Shown: piece after piece, positions 1 to 9,055 of the stretch | How the letters are laid out: each line of letters starts with the position of its first letter | How positions within the stretch are numbered: the stretch's first letter is position 1 | Origin: JAAXHH01 sp965225915 | Lineage (GTDB): Bacteria; JAAXHH01 | NCBI GenBank assembly: GCA_965225915.1 | Contig: OZ245326.1 | Location: 186,001 to 250,000, forward strand | DNA: 64,000 nt | Reading direction: 5' to 3' | The notes under the pieces: model-generated | Database searches by the model: none | What the model saw: only the letters and a program-made list of their open reading frames with translations | What the model was told of the DNA's origin: nothing | Translations under genes and position numbers: made by a program

Positions 1-1163
1 ACCGGCGAAAGGCCGAATTGGCCGCTCAATTCGCGCAGGATTTCGAAGACGGGCGTGTATGGACAGTTTTCAGGCAGACCGGCCTGGCTGGGCAGGTATT
101 TCACTTCGTCTTCCGGCGAAAAGGTGCGAGCCGGTTTGAATCCGGGCCAGAACCCGGCCAGCGCTTCCGCGATCTGCCAGCGGAACAATTCGCCCTCCCG
201 CGACACGCGCTTGTCGTGCTTGCCGCAGATCGTCGTCGAAATCTTCGCGTCGTAGGAGATCGACTTGATCAGCGTTTCGAGAAAGGGTTCGTTCTCTTCC
301 AGGATCAGGGTTTTATCCGTCGAACGAAGGAATCCGGTGAGATGATCGGCGGGCAGGGGCCACAGGGTGGACAGCTTGAATATGGAAAGGTCGGACGTAT
401 TCACGCCCTGAAGCACGTCCATCAACTTGGTGTAAATCACGCCCGCGGCTATGATACCGATTTTCCCCGTCCCGTACACCGCGTTGAAATCCTCAGATTC
501 GTACTGCCGTGAAACCGATTCCAGGCGATCGTGCAGCCGTCTGTGCAACTGGACGGCGTTTCCGGGAACCGATATCCACCGCATGGGATGCCGTTCGAAA
601 GCATGGGGCTGTACGAAAGTTGAACGCGGGATTTCGGGCAGGTCCACTTCTTCTTTCAACGCACCGAAAGTTTTCGTAATGCGAACGATGACGGGCATCT
701 GCATTTCATGGGAAAGCCGGAAGGCCGCCCGAGTCATCGTCATCCCTTCGGTGGGGGTCGCCGGCTCCAGCATGGGCAATTCGGTTCCCCATGCGATCGG
801 ACGGGTATCCTGGTCGTTCTGAGAGGCCCAGGCTCCCGGATCGTCCCCGAGAAGTATGACCAGCCCCGCGCCGACGTCCGTGAGGTTGGCGACCATGACG
901 GGATCCAGCGCGACGTTGAACCCGACGCCCTTGCAACCCATCAGGGCCGGAACCCCGCCGATAGACGCGCCGAACGCCGTTTCGAACGCGACTTTTTCGT
1001 TGGTGGACCACTCTACATGCAGTCCGTGGCTTTCCACGAAGGCGCGTAGAAACTCGATAGTACTGCTGCTGGGTGAACCGGGATAGCTCGTCGCCACCGC
1101 GACACCCGACTGCAACGCGCCGTAGGCGATGCCCTGGTCACCAGAGATATGCATCCTGGTCAT
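1..1163 (-). CDS. iorA: Indolepyruvate ferredoxin oxidoreductase alpha subunit-like protein (partial)
   Basis: This open reading frame runs off the left edge; about 387 N-terminal residues are visible. It begins M-T-R-M-H-I-S-G-D-Q-G and continues with a YPGSPSS motif and a WSTNEK stretch, the arrangement of the pyrimidine-binding domain of IorA, followed by a transketolase-C-like domain (near KLSTLWPLP). IorA with IorB oxidatively decarboxylates aryl pyruvates from aromatic amino acid transamination, passing electrons to ferredoxin. The ThDP-pyrophosphate domain and the C-terminal Fe-S domain would lie outside the window, and no iorB is visible. An AGGAG ribosome-binding site lies about 6 bases upstream of the ATG at 1163. 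Family assignment is firm; substrate (indole- versus other 2-oxoacids) is inferred. Confidence 0.75.
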   Translation of the reverse strand, partial: MTRMHISGDQGIAYGALQSGVAVATSYPGSPSSSTIEFLRAFVESHGLHVEWSTNEKVAFETAFGASIGGVPALMGCKGVGFNVALDPVMVANLTDVGAGLVILLGDDPGAWASQNDQDTRPIAWGTELPMLEPATPTEGMTMTRAAFRLSHEMQMPVIVRITKTFGALKEEVDLPEIPRSTFVQPHAFERHPMRWISVPGNAVQLHRRLHDRLESVSRQYESEDFNAVYGTGKIGIIAAGVIYTKLMDVLQGVNTSDLSIFKLSTLWPLPADHLTGFLRSTDKTLILEENEPFLETLIKSISYDAKISTTICGKHDKRVSREGELFRWQIAEALAGFWPGFKPARTFSPEDEVKYLPSQAGLPENCPYTPVFEILRELSGQFGLSP

Positions 1164-1419
1164 GTAGTGCTCCTGAACGCGGTATATCGTCCCTTGGATG
1201 GACCCGTGAATATAGGTTTTCACCGTGTGCCGGTCAAGCCTTATCCATAAGCGATGTAGGGTAGAAACCGCTTGCGACCGTTTCGCCACCCGGCTATATT
1301 TCATCCGTTTCCTATCAACGGTAATTTTCCACGACCAATCGACACCCGGTCAACCGAACCGGGCCTGGAGTTCCGCGCTTTCTGCTCCGATTGTCCACGC
1401 AACCGACGGAGATACGGGA

Positions 1420-2688
1420 ATGGCCAAGAATCGGCAAACATCCAGCAAGAAAAAAACGGACCGAAACAGCCGGTCTTTCAAGATGGCGGACACGATCGAC
1501 GAATTGAAGGCCGCGCTGGGAAGCGCCGGGCCGGGCAAGGTGGACAACGAGGATTACTGGCGCGCCGTCCGGGCCCAGTTCCCGTACCGGGGCACGAACC
1601 TCTATACCAACAACGGAACGGTCGGAATCCTGCCTCACATGGTCCTGCAGGCCCAGATCGCAACCCTGACGGAGGCGGAGATACAAGACGGGGATACCGG
1701 CGGAATTGCCTATCCCAGTCCCTACGAAGCCCACGAAAAGCTGGCCGCGCTGATCAACGCGGACCCGTCCGAAGTCGCCCTGACGCGTAATTCGACGGAA
1801 AGCATGAACATCATTGCCCTGGGAGTCGATCTGAAACAGGAAGACGAAATCCTGACGACGACCCACGAACATTACGGCGGCTGGTCCTGCTGGCAGCATC
1901 GACACGCCCTCCTCGGGAATCCGATTCGCAAACTCGATCTCTACGATCCACCGGAGGACGAGGACGAGATCGTCGGTCTTTTCGAGGAAGCCATTCGGCC
2001 CGAAACCCGGGTGCTCAGCTTCTGCCACGTCACCTGCACTACGGCCTGGCGCCTGCCCGTCCGGAAGATCTGCGCGATGGCCCGCAAAAAGGGGCTCATC
2101 ACGGTCATCGACGGCGCCCAGTCGGTGGGCATGATCAGCATCGACCTCAAGGACCTGAACTGCGATTTCTACGTGAGCAGTACGCACAAGTGGCTGTTCA
2201 CGCCCAAAGGAACGGGCTTGCTCTACGTGAACAACGCCGCGCAGGAAAAGATCGGGCTTGGGTACTACACCTCCGGGGGCCGTTTGACGGCGAGGCGATT
2301 CGAAAACAACGCGTCCCAGAGCTACGCGCCCATGGTCGGATACGCCGTGGCCGTGGATTTCCACAACGCCATCGGCACGGCGTTGATCGAAGATCGGGGA
2401 GCGGTTATGTCGGAATGGCTGAAGACCCGCCTTTCAGATATACCTGGCGTTCGGGTCTGGACCCCCATGAGCCGGGCTCTTTCCGCGTCCATGGTTTCCT
2501 TCTCCATTGCCGGCATGACCTCATCCGACGTGGGCACGCCGCTTCGTGAAAGGTACCACATCCACAGCCGCGGTCTGCACGAAGGGGGATATCACGGCGT
2601 CCGCATTTCCTGCGCCATGCACAACAACTATGAAGAGATGGGAAAAGTCGTCAGTGCCGTAAGCGATATCGCGGCAAACAGGTGCTGA
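1420..2688 (+). CDS. Class V aminotransferase (PLP-dependent, cysteine desulfurase/isopenicillin N epimerase-like)
   Basis: A 422-residue fold-type I PLP enzyme. The motif DGAQSVGM supplies the PLP-binding Asp, and STHKWLF contains the likely Schiff-base lysine (about residue 257). The N-terminal region NLYTNNGTVG and the ALTRNSTESMN segment match the class V family, which includes isopenicillin N epimerases, kynureninase-like and NifS-like enzymes. The frame is open back to 1225, but ATG 1420 is preceded by GGAG at a 7-base spacing, so I start there; an alternative ATG at 1483 has a weaker ribosome site. The first roughly 25 residues are lysine- and serine-rich and probably disordered. It lies alone between divergent iorA and a fadD-like gene. 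The exact substrate cannot be assigned. Confidence 0.8.
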   Translation: MAKNRQTSSKKKTDRNSRSFKMADTIDELKAALGSAGPGKVDNEDYWRAVRAQFPYRGTNLYTNNGTVGILPHMVLQAQIATLTEAEIQDGDTGGIAYPSPYEAHEKLAALINADPSEVALTRNSTESMNIIALGVDLKQEDEILTTTHEHYGGWSCWQHRHALLGNPIRKLDLYDPPEDEDEIVGLFEEAIRPETRVLSFCHVTCTTAWRLPVRKICAMARKKGLITVIDGAQSVGMISIDLKDLNCDFYVSSTHKWLFTPKGTGLLYVNNAAQEKIGLGYYTSGGRLTARRFENNASQSYAPMVGYAVAVDFHNAIGTALIEDRGAVMSEWLKTRLSDIPGVRVWTPMSRALSASMVSFSIAGMTSSDVGTPLRERYHIHSRGLHEGGYHGVRISCAMHNNYEEMGKVVSAVSDIAANRC

Positions 2689-2749
2689 AACCGGATTCAT
2701 TCTCCAACCCGCGGTAATGTTGCGGCATTAAATCGTACGGGAGCGGAAC

Positions 2750-4450
2750 ATGTCCGATACTACGCTAACCATGTTGACCATCAAATCGCTGAAGGATCAG
2801 TTGGGTGGGATGTTTGCTGAGAACACCGTCCTGAGAATAAAACGAGACGGCGAATACGTGGAATATACGGGCGGGGAAGCAGCACGCCGGGCCGACGCGC
2901 TGGCCGGCTTGCTCGTATCCCTCGGCCTGCAGCACGGCGACCGGGTCGCGCTGCTCGCGGACAACCAGCCCGAGTGGGGTATCGTCTACCTGGCCATCGT
3001 CGGGCACGGTATGACGGCGGTACCCATCGACCGGCTGTTGAAACCCGGTGAGTACCAGCGTATCCTCGAGGACTCCGGAACGCGGGCCATCGTCGTTTCG
3101 GACGCCTACCGCGACGACCTGCATTCCATCGCCGGTACCCTGCCCGAACTGAAACACGTGCTGAGCCTGGAAGAAGTCTTGGGCAGCGAAGCGAATACCG
3201 CGGCGCCGGACAGCCAGGTCAGTCCCGACGAACTGGCCGTCCTGATCTACACTTCGGGCACGACAGGGCAGCCCAAGGGCGTAATGCTTTCCCACAGGAA
3301 TATCATGTCCAACGTCGTGGCATGCAGCGAAGTCATCTCCATTACGCACGAGGACAGTTTCGTATCGGTGCTCCCCCTTCACCATACCTTCGAATGCACC
3401 GCCGGGTTTCTCGCGCCGATGTACGTCGGCGCCACCGTATCCTACGTGGGCAGCCTCAAGTCGCGGGATATCATAGACACCATGAAAGACTCCCGGGCGA
3501 CGATCATGCTGGCCGTCCCCCTGCTGTACGAAAAGATGCTTCAGGGGATCATGCGCAAGGTAAGCACACAGCCCGCGGTGACGAGGACCCTGTTCAATCT
3601 CCTCATGGGAGCGGTGAAGCTGGGCGAGAAATTCAACAGACGAATGGGAACAACCCTTTTCAAAAGCCTGCGCGACAAGGGCGGACTGGGGACCATCCGG
3701 TTCTTCGTGTCCGGCGCCGCTGCGCTACCTCCCGAGGTGGCCACGGGATTCGACCGCCTTGGCCTCCGCATACTCCAGGGATACGGCCTTACGGAAACTT
3801 CACCGGTCGTGTCGGTCCATCGCGTGGATGAAAACCCGAAGCCCGATTCCGTCGGACCGGCCATCAACGGCGTGGAAGTGGAAGTCCTGGACCCGGACGA
3901 GACGGGCGTGGGTGAACTCATCGTCCGGGGCGACAACGTGATGCTGGGCTATTACAATAGTCCCAAGGCCACGGCGGAGGTCCTGAAGGACGGTTCGCTG
4001 TACACGGGCGATTCGGGATGGATCGACGAGGACGGCCATCTGCACATCGCGGGTCGCCTGAAGAATGTGATCGTTACCCGGGCGGGCAAAAACATCTATC
4101 CGGAAGAAATCGAGGGCGAACTCGTCCTCAGTCCGTACATCGCCGAGGTGCTCGTTTTCGGCGCCGAGGACGCCACCTCGGGTGAAGAGTACGTCAGGGC
4201 GGTTGTGGTCCCGGATTTCGAATACCTGGAACAGGAGGGTACGCCGACCGACGACGACACCCTCACCAGGCTCATAAACCAGGAGGTACGGGAGCGATGC
4301 AGGAATCTCGCGGACTACAAGCGGATCCGGGAAGTGGAACTTCGCAGGGAGGAGTTTTCCAAGACTTCCACCCGCAAGATCAAGCGATTCCTGTTCCAGT
4401 CCGGACAGGCCGGACAGGCTGGCCAATCCGAAGACACCGCGGCCCCATGA
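2750..4450 (+). CDS. Long-chain acyl-CoA synthetase (AMP-forming), FadD-like
   Basis: A 566-residue ANL-superfamily adenylating enzyme that would activate fatty or other carboxylic acids to acyl-CoA via an acyl-AMP. The P-loop-like A3 motif YTSGTTGQPKG is near residue 167, with GYGLTETSP (A5), YTGDSGWIDEDG (A7) and the hinge GRLKNVIVTRAGKNIYPEEIE (A8) following in order. A GGAG sits just upstream of the start. The last 14 residues are a Gln/Gly/Ala-rich tail produced by a 9-bp repeat and are unlikely to be part of the fold. It is 40 bp from the downstream protease gene and may be cotranscribed. Chain-length preference is not determinable. Confidence 0.88.
   Translation: MSDTTLTMLTIKSLKDQLGGMFAENTVLRIKRDGEYVEYTGGEAARRADALAGLLVSLGLQHGDRVALLADNQPEWGIVYLAIVGHGMTAVPIDRLLKPGEYQRILEDSGTRAIVVSDAYRDDLHSIAGTLPELKHVLSLEEVLGSEANTAAPDSQVSPDELAVLIYTSGTTGQPKGVMLSHRNIMSNVVACSEVISITHEDSFVSVLPLHHTFECTAGFLAPMYVGATVSYVGSLKSRDIIDTMKDSRATIMLAVPLLYEKMLQGIMRKVSTQPAVTRTLFNLLMGAVKLGEKFNRRMGTTLFKSLRDKGGLGTIRFFVSGAAALPPEVATGFDRLGLRILQGYGLTETSPVVSVHRVDENPKPDSVGPAINGVEVEVLDPDETGVGELIVRGDNVMLGYYNSPKATAEVLKDGSLYTGDSGWIDEDGHLHIAGRLKNVIVTRAGKNIYPEEIEGELVLSPYIAEVLVFGAEDATSGEEYVRAVVVPDFEYLEQEGTPTDDDTLTRLINQEVRERCRNLADYKRIREVELRREEFSKTSTRKIKRFLFQSGQAGQAGQSEDTAAP
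4397..4423 (+). repeat. 9-bp tandem repeat at the 3' end of the acyl-CoA synthetase gene
   Basis: Three imperfect copies of a CAGxCCGGA-type 9-mer encode Q-S-G, Q-A-G, Q-A-G at the very C-terminus. It belongs to the same style of 9-bp G+C-rich repeat seen at four other places in this window. Confidence 0.7.
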
Positions 4451-4490
4451 GGGAGATATCGCGATCGCTTCGAAAACGGAATCGTGATCG

Positions 4491-5495
4491 ATGGATAATA
4501 TGCAATACTCAACAGATCCGGAACCGGCGCCGCGCTCCTCGAATAATACGCTCCCGAATTCAACGATTACGGCCGAATCAGGGCGCCAGGGCACGCAGTG
4601 GCGCCGTCCCGTCATCCTGTTCGCGTGTACCGTACTGACCACGCTCGTTTCCGGGACGATCATGGAGAACGGCACGGTCCCGCCCCTGGTCGTCCTGCTG
4701 AGCCTGTTGACCTACCCGGCGCTCCTACTGGACGGACTGCCCTTTTCCCTTTCGGTGCTCGGTATCCTCATGGCCCACGAGATGGGACACTATCTCTATG
4801 CCAGGTGGTACGGCGTCGGCACGTCCCTTCCCCATTTCATCCCTTCGCCCCTCTTCTTCATCGCGCCGAATCCGGGCACCTTCGGCGCGGTCATTGTCAC
4901 CCGGGCACCCTACCCGCACCGGCAGGCCCTGATGGACATCGGCGCGGCCGGTCCCATAGCAGGCTTCATCGTGGCGGTACCGATCATGGCCTACAGTCTT
5001 GTCGGGGCCAGGGTGGATGTCATTCCCGTGGAGGGCGGAGGACTGTACCTGGGTGAACCGTTGGTATTTCAATTTCTCGCCTACCTGATACACGGCCCGC
5101 TGCCCGAGCACTATACGATTTACCTGGATACCGTAGGGTTGGCCGCATGGTTCGGCTGCCTGGTCACGATGCTCAACCTGCTGCCCGTGGGACAACTGGA
5201 CGGCGGCCATATTCTCTACGCCTTCACGGGAGGTGCGGCCCGGGGAAGGCGTCTCCAGAGGAGCCTCGCGCTGGCGAGTTTCCTGGCGTTGGCCGTGCTG
5301 GGCATGTACTCGCCCGGATGGTGGGTGTTCGGGGCGTTACTGCTGTTGATGGCCAGGTTCAGCGGTTTCAGACATCCCGCGCCGATCGACGATGCCGCAC
5401 CGCTGCCCAGGCACAGCAAGTTGCTGGGATGGCTGGCGGTACTGGTCTTTATACAAACCTGTATGCCCGTGCCGATTTCGTTTACGGGTCCGTAA
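4491..5495 (+). CDS. Site-2 protease family (M50) intramembrane metalloprotease
   Basis: A 334-residue polytopic membrane protein. HEMGH (His96, Glu97, His100) lies in a hydrophobic segment and is the zinc-binding HExxH. The second family motif LLPVGQLDGGH puts the third ligand at about Asp237. Several hydrophobic helices surround both motifs, and no PDZ domain is visible, so this resembles the short archaeal/EGY1-like M50 type rather than RseP. Its substrate is unknown; the family releases membrane-tethered regulators or cleaves signal-peptide remnants. The start ATG 4491 has no strong ribosome site, and ATG 4500 is an alternative. It converges with the TPR gene on the opposite strand. Confidence 0.82.
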   Translation: MDNMQYSTDPEPAPRSSNNTLPNSTITAESGRQGTQWRRPVILFACTVLTTLVSGTIMENGTVPPLVVLLSLLTYPALLLDGLPFSLSVLGILMAHEMGHYLYARWYGVGTSLPHFIPSPLFFIAPNPGTFGAVIVTRAPYPHRQALMDIGAAGPIAGFIVAVPIMAYSLVGARVDVIPVEGGGLYLGEPLVFQFLAYLIHGPLPEHYTIYLDTVGLAAWFGCLVTMLNLLPVGQLDGGHILYAFTGGAARGRRLQRSLALASFLALAVLGMYSPGWWVFGALLLLMARFSGFRHPAPIDDAAPLPRHSKLLGWLAVLVFIQTCMPVPISFTGP

Positions 5496-5508
5496 CGGGG
5501 ATCGTCAT

Positions 5509-5535
5509 GGCGGGAGAAGCCGGCGAGGCGGGAGT
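5509..5535 (+). repeat. 9-bp tandem repeat between the protease and TPR genes
   Basis: Three imperfect 9-mers (GGCGGGAGA, AGCCGGCGA, GGCGGGAGT) fill the convergent intergenic gap directly beside the stop codon of the TPR gene. The period and composition match the other 9-bp repeats in the window. Confidence 0.6.
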
Positions 5536-6290
5536 CAACTGATAAGAAGGCGTTCCAGCTTCTTGTGGATTCTCTGGTCGTCCGCGTCGATTCGATGGGC
5601 CTTGAGCAGTTCGTCGATCGCCCGCGCGTGTTCGCCCATGATCTCGAAAATGGAGCCCAGCGCGTAGTGGGCCGCGAAATTCGTAGCGTCGAGTTCCAGG
5701 GCCTTCTGGTACTCCACGACGGCGAGGTCCCATTTCTCCTGGCGGACAAAGATTTCCGCGAGACTCATATGAATTTCCGAAGTATCGCCATCCCATCGTA
5801 CCGATTCCCGGTAGGCGGCGACGGCTTCATCGTACATCGTACGCCGCTTGTATACCATGCCAAGGAGCTTGTAGGCGGCGCCGTCCCGGGGTGACCGGCG
5901 GATGACCTCGCGAAAACAATTGGTCGCCTTTTCAAATTCGCCGAGATAGCAGTAGATGCGACCGAGATCCTGGAAGAGTGCGTCGGTGCGATATCCGCTC
6001 TCCAGAGCGTTCAGCATGTAACCGCGGGCTTCGCTGTAGCACTCCTGTTTCATGTAGATCAAGCCGATGTCGTACTGCACCGCGACCTTCCGGGGATGCA
6101 CCTTGGCGCACTTGCTGAGCCATTCGAAGGCTTCGCTCGTGCGGCCGGTATACATGAGTCCCAGGCCCAGGCCCCGCAGGGTCCAGTAATCGGACTGATT
6201 GCGTTCCATGCGTTCGAAGCACAAGCGCACAATGGTCTCGTAGTCCTTCTTCACCAGGAGGAGTTTGAGCTTATGGGACCAGAACCACAT
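5535..6290 (-). CDS. Tetratricopeptide repeat protein
   Basis: A 251-residue protein made almost wholly of about six to seven TPR units (for example the repeats around AVQYDIGLIYMKQECYSEA, AAYKLLGMVYKRRTMYDEA and AAHYALGSIFEIMGEHARA), each showing the W/L-G-Y-A-F-A-P spacing. The N-terminus (MWFWSHKLKLL) is basic and hydrophobic but too short for a confident membrane anchor. TPR proteins are protein-interaction scaffolds; nothing here identifies the partner. It is transcribed towards the M50 gene and divergently from the MobA-like gene, so it probably forms its own unit. Confidence 0.8.
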   Translation of the reverse strand: MWFWSHKLKLLLVKKDYETIVRLCFERMERNQSDYWTLRGLGLGLMYTGRTSEAFEWLSKCAKVHPRKVAVQYDIGLIYMKQECYSEARGYMLNALESGYRTDALFQDLGRIYCYLGEFEKATNCFREVIRRSPRDGAAYKLLGMVYKRRTMYDEAVAAYRESVRWDGDTSEIHMSLAEIFVRQEKWDLAVVEYQKALELDATNFAAHYALGSIFEIMGEHARAIDELLKAHRIDADDQRIHKKLERLLIS

Positions 6291-6498
6291 GTTTGTTTAC
6301 TCTTTCACTGACGGCCGGCACCGTTGAGGAGGCTCGATTCCGGGGAAACGGGACACGTAGCACGCTTGTCCCGATACCCTGAATATACGGTCGCTCGACC
6401 AGGGTGTCAAGCGGCTGAAACGGATTCAGAGTCCCAAGATTCCTGGTTGGAAGTAAGAGGATACAGGGATCGAAAAAACCGTAAGGAGAGCACGAAAA

Positions 6499-7110
6499 TT
6501 GACAGGTTATGACGAGGTTACCGGCATTATCCTCGCGGGAGGGATGAGCAGCCGATTCGGCTCCAACAAGGCACTCAGCCGGTTCGACGGGGAACGGCTG
6601 ATCCACCGGCTGTGCAAGGCGGTCGGTGCGGTGACGGACCGGATGATGCTGATTACCAATACCCCGGAAGATTACGCCTTTCTGAACATCGCAAGCCGAC
6701 AGGACCTGGTTCCCCGCTGCGGTCCCATCGGCGGCATCTACACGGCGCTCAAGACGGCGGACACCCCGCTGTGTCTGTGTGTCGCCTGTGACATGCCCTT
6801 CGTGAAGCCGGAATTCCTGGAGTACATGATCCAGCGGTCTCCGGGATACGACGTGGTCGTCCCCACGAACGACGGCCGCGAGGAACCCCTGTGCGCCGTG
6901 TACCGGGACACCTGTACCCAGGCGGTCGAGGACCGGATCCAGGCGCGGCAACACAAGATAACCGGGTTCTACGACAAGGTCCGGATCCTTCGCCTGGCGC
7001 CGGTGGATGCGGGCTTCCATGATTCCGACATGTTCTTCAACATCAATAACAGGACGGACTACAGCGAGGCGTTGAAACGGCTGAAGAACCAGCAGTTATC
7101 CAAGGAATAG
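6499..7110 (+). CDS. mobA: MobA-like molybdenum cofactor guanylyltransferase
   Basis: A 203-residue NTP-transferase-fold protein. The signature IILAGGMSSRFGSNKAL near the N-terminus is the nucleotide-binding loop of MobA, and CDMPFV is the metal-binding motif. MobA attaches GMP to molybdopterin to form the bis-MGD cofactor. The start is a TTG at 6499, chosen because AAGGAGAG sits 8 bases upstream and no in-frame ATG occurs before the signature. MobA and MocA/IspD-like cytidylyltransferases are related; length and the LAGGxSxRxGxxK form favour MobA. No other Mo-cofactor gene is in the window, so function rests on sequence alone. Confidence 0.78.
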   Translation: MTGYDEVTGIILAGGMSSRFGSNKALSRFDGERLIHRLCKAVGAVTDRMMLITNTPEDYAFLNIASRQDLVPRCGPIGGIYTALKTADTPLCLCVACDMPFVKPEFLEYMIQRSPGYDVVVPTNDGREEPLCAVYRDTCTQAVEDRIQARQHKITGFYDKVRILRLAPVDAGFHDSDMFFNINNRTDYSEALKRLKNQQLSKE

Positions 7111-7134
7111 GGGATGAAGCGCGAGACGGCCCGA

Positions 7135-7803
7135 TCAGTCTGGTAGTCCCTCAACCAGCAGGATGAACTCCCCGCGCAGGCGATGATCCCTCGTCTCGTC
7201 GAGTAGAACGGAAAGCGCATTCCGGTCTATTTTCTCGTGGAGTTTGGTCAGGTCGTTCACCAGGGCCGCCCTCCGGTCGCCGAATACCTCCAGGGCGTCT
7301 GCGATGAGCGCCTTCACGCGGTGGGGGCTCTCGAAATAGATAAGCGTGTCTACGCGGTTGGCGTCCACTTCGAGATAGCGGCGCCTGGCCGCGGGTTTAC
7401 GGGGGGGAAATCCACAGAATGCGAAACGGTGCACCGGCAGGCCAGAGAGGACCAGCGCCATGATCAGCGCGCTGGGGCCCGGGGCCATGCTTACGGGTAT
7501 TTCGGCGTGGATCGCCGCCTGTACGAGTCGATAACCCGGGTCGGCTATGCCGGGTGTTCCGGCATCCGTGACCAGGGCGAGATCCTGACCCTGTTCCAGG
7601 ACCGCCAGGGCCTTGGGTACGGCCCGTTGCTCGTTGTGTTCGTGATACGCCATCTGCCGGGCGCTGATCTCGTAGTGTTTGAGCAGGCGTCCAGTTCTGC
7701 GTGTGTCTTCGCTGAGCACGATATCCACACTGCGCAGAATCTCCAGCGCTCTGAGGGTGATGTCGCCCAGATGGCCGATCGGCGTGGCAACCAGGTAAAG
7801 CAT
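7135..7803 (-). CDS. rsmI: 16S rRNA (cytidine1402-2'-O)-methyltransferase RsmI
   Basis: A 222-residue SAM-dependent methyltransferase of the tetrapyrrole-methylase fold. The N-terminus LYLVATPIGHLGDITLRAL, then SEDTRRTGRLL, then VTDAGTPGIADPGYRLV are diagnostic of RsmI, which 2'-O-methylates C1402 in the ribosomal decoding centre. Many RsmI proteins are about 280 residues; this one stops after the catalytic domain (ending near GEFILLVEGLPD) and lacks the C-terminal helical extension. It abuts the Gfo/Idh gene upstream (3 bp between them) and is probably in its operon. Confidence 0.9.
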   Translation of the reverse strand: MLYLVATPIGHLGDITLRALEILRSVDIVLSEDTRRTGRLLKHYEISARQMAYHEHNEQRAVPKALAVLEQGQDLALVTDAGTPGIADPGYRLVQAAIHAEIPVSMAPGPSALIMALVLSGLPVHRFAFCGFPPRKPAARRRYLEVDANRVDTLIYFESPHRVKALIADALEVFGDRRAALVNDLTKLHEKIDRNALSVLLDETRDHRLRGEFILLVEGLPD

Positions 7804-7806
7804 GGA

Positions 7807-8862
7807 TCAGTTCGTTTGTTCGGGAAACGGCGCACGTATGTCATAGCGGCCGTGTTTCTCCACCGGCAGCGCTCCCTCCTCAACCATCAGGTCCAGTGGA
7901 TTATCTCCCGTCATTAGCGGCAGTTCGACCACGTCGCGAATCCGTGCCGATTCGTATATCGCCATCATGAGTTCCATGGTCAGACGGGCTATGTCACCCT
8001 CGTTGCGGTGTCCGTCGATCCTGCCGTCCAGCCAGGATATGAACTCGTCGAACTGGTCGACCTCCACCGGCGGCGGCATGATGGACTGCCATTCGCTGGA
8101 ATGGCGGTTCAACAGGAGCAAGGTGCCTTCCGATCCGCCCGGACCGTGCTTCAGAATCCCCTCCGTTCCGTAAATGATGTCGCCCTGCAGACCGGGTTCC
8201 GGCAGATCGCTTTCATAGGTGCCCCTGGTCCCGCCCTCGAAGGCGATGATCGCCGCGCACTTGTCCTCGCACCTCACCCGGCGTTCCCACCGGTCCGTCT
8301 TGCGCGTGACCTGGCCGATCACCCAGACCGGCCTGGGGTCGCCCAGCACGTACATCATTTCGTCGAGTTCGTGGGTTCCCCTATTGAGCAGGCCGTGGGC
8401 GTCCCGCCGCAGCATAGCCGTGGGCGTTCCGATCGCGCCGTCCAGCACGAGGCGGCGCGCTTCCACGTTTTGCGGGGTAAACCGGCGCTGGTGGCCGATG
8501 GCCAACTTGACGCCGCGATGCGCACAGGCTTTCAGCATGCGATCGGCCTCGCCGAGACTGGCCGCCATCGGTTTTTCGCCCAGGATACCCTTTGCACCGG
8601 CTTCCGTCACGGCAACGGTGATTTCGGCGCGTACGTTCTGCCACGTTGTGATACTGACAATGTCGCACGCCTCTTCCGCCAGCATGTTTTCATAATCCCC
8701 ATAGGGTTTCGCATCGAATTCATCGGCCAGTTTACGCGCGTTTCGCTCGTTGACGTCAACGACCGCGACAACGTCGGTTTGCGATTTCTGCGTCCATTTC
8801 CGGGCGTGGGAACCACCCATGCCCCCGCAACCGATGATGCCGACCCGATATGACTCGGACAT
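7807..8862 (-). CDS. Gfo/Idh/MocA family NAD(P)-dependent oxidoreductase
   Basis: A 351-residue Rossmann dehydrogenase. VGIIGCGGMGGSHARKW is the dinucleotide-binding loop, and GILGEKPMA contains the family EKP lysine near residue 95. The C-terminal alpha/beta domain (for example YESDLPEPGLQGDIIYG) fits the sugar or inositol dehydrogenase group. The frame extends to 8985, but ATG 8862 is preceded by AAGGAG at 6 bases, and the upstream extension is compositionally non-protein-like, so I use 8862. The substrate is unknown. It is divergent from hemE, sharing about 190 bp of upstream DNA. Confidence 0.85.
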   Translation of the reverse strand: MSESYRVGIIGCGGMGGSHARKWTQKSQTDVVAVVDVNERNARKLADEFDAKPYGDYENMLAEEACDIVSITTWQNVRAEITVAVTEAGAKGILGEKPMAASLGEADRMLKACAHRGVKLAIGHQRRFTPQNVEARRLVLDGAIGTPTAMLRRDAHGLLNRGTHELDEMMYVLGDPRPVWVIGQVTRKTDRWERRVRCEDKCAAIIAFEGGTRGTYESDLPEPGLQGDIIYGTEGILKHGPGGSEGTLLLLNRHSSEWQSIMPPPVEVDQFDEFISWLDGRIDGHRNEGDIARLTMELMMAIYESARIRDVVELPLMTGDNPLDLMVEEGALPVEKHGRYDIRAPFPEQTN

Positions 8863-9003
8863 GTAAACTCCTTGATTACGTGTAATTGCCGTAGCCGGTG
8901 ACCTGACTGCATACTTTCCCGCGCAATTTACCCCATTCCCTCCTGGCGTGCAACCCCTGAATGAAACCTCCCTCGGACCGCCCATCGCTCCCTACTTATT
9001 GTA

Positions 9004-9032
9004 TTGCTCCCCACCTTCTTCGACTGTATGAT
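9004..9032 (+). promoter_or_regulatory. Possible sigma-70 promoter for the hemE-hemY operon
   Basis: TTGCTC (9004) and TATGAT (9027) are separated by 17 bases and lie just upstream of the hemE start. The -35 match is weak (three of six), the -10 better (five of six). Confidence 0.35.
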
Positions 9033-9055
9033 ATAACAGGTTACCAGCGGAGAGC

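Noticed and set aside
706..1011. A 101-codon minus-strand ORF considered as a gene
   Set aside because: It lies in another frame of the iorA-like gene, which continues off the left edge and has the real motifs and ribosome site.
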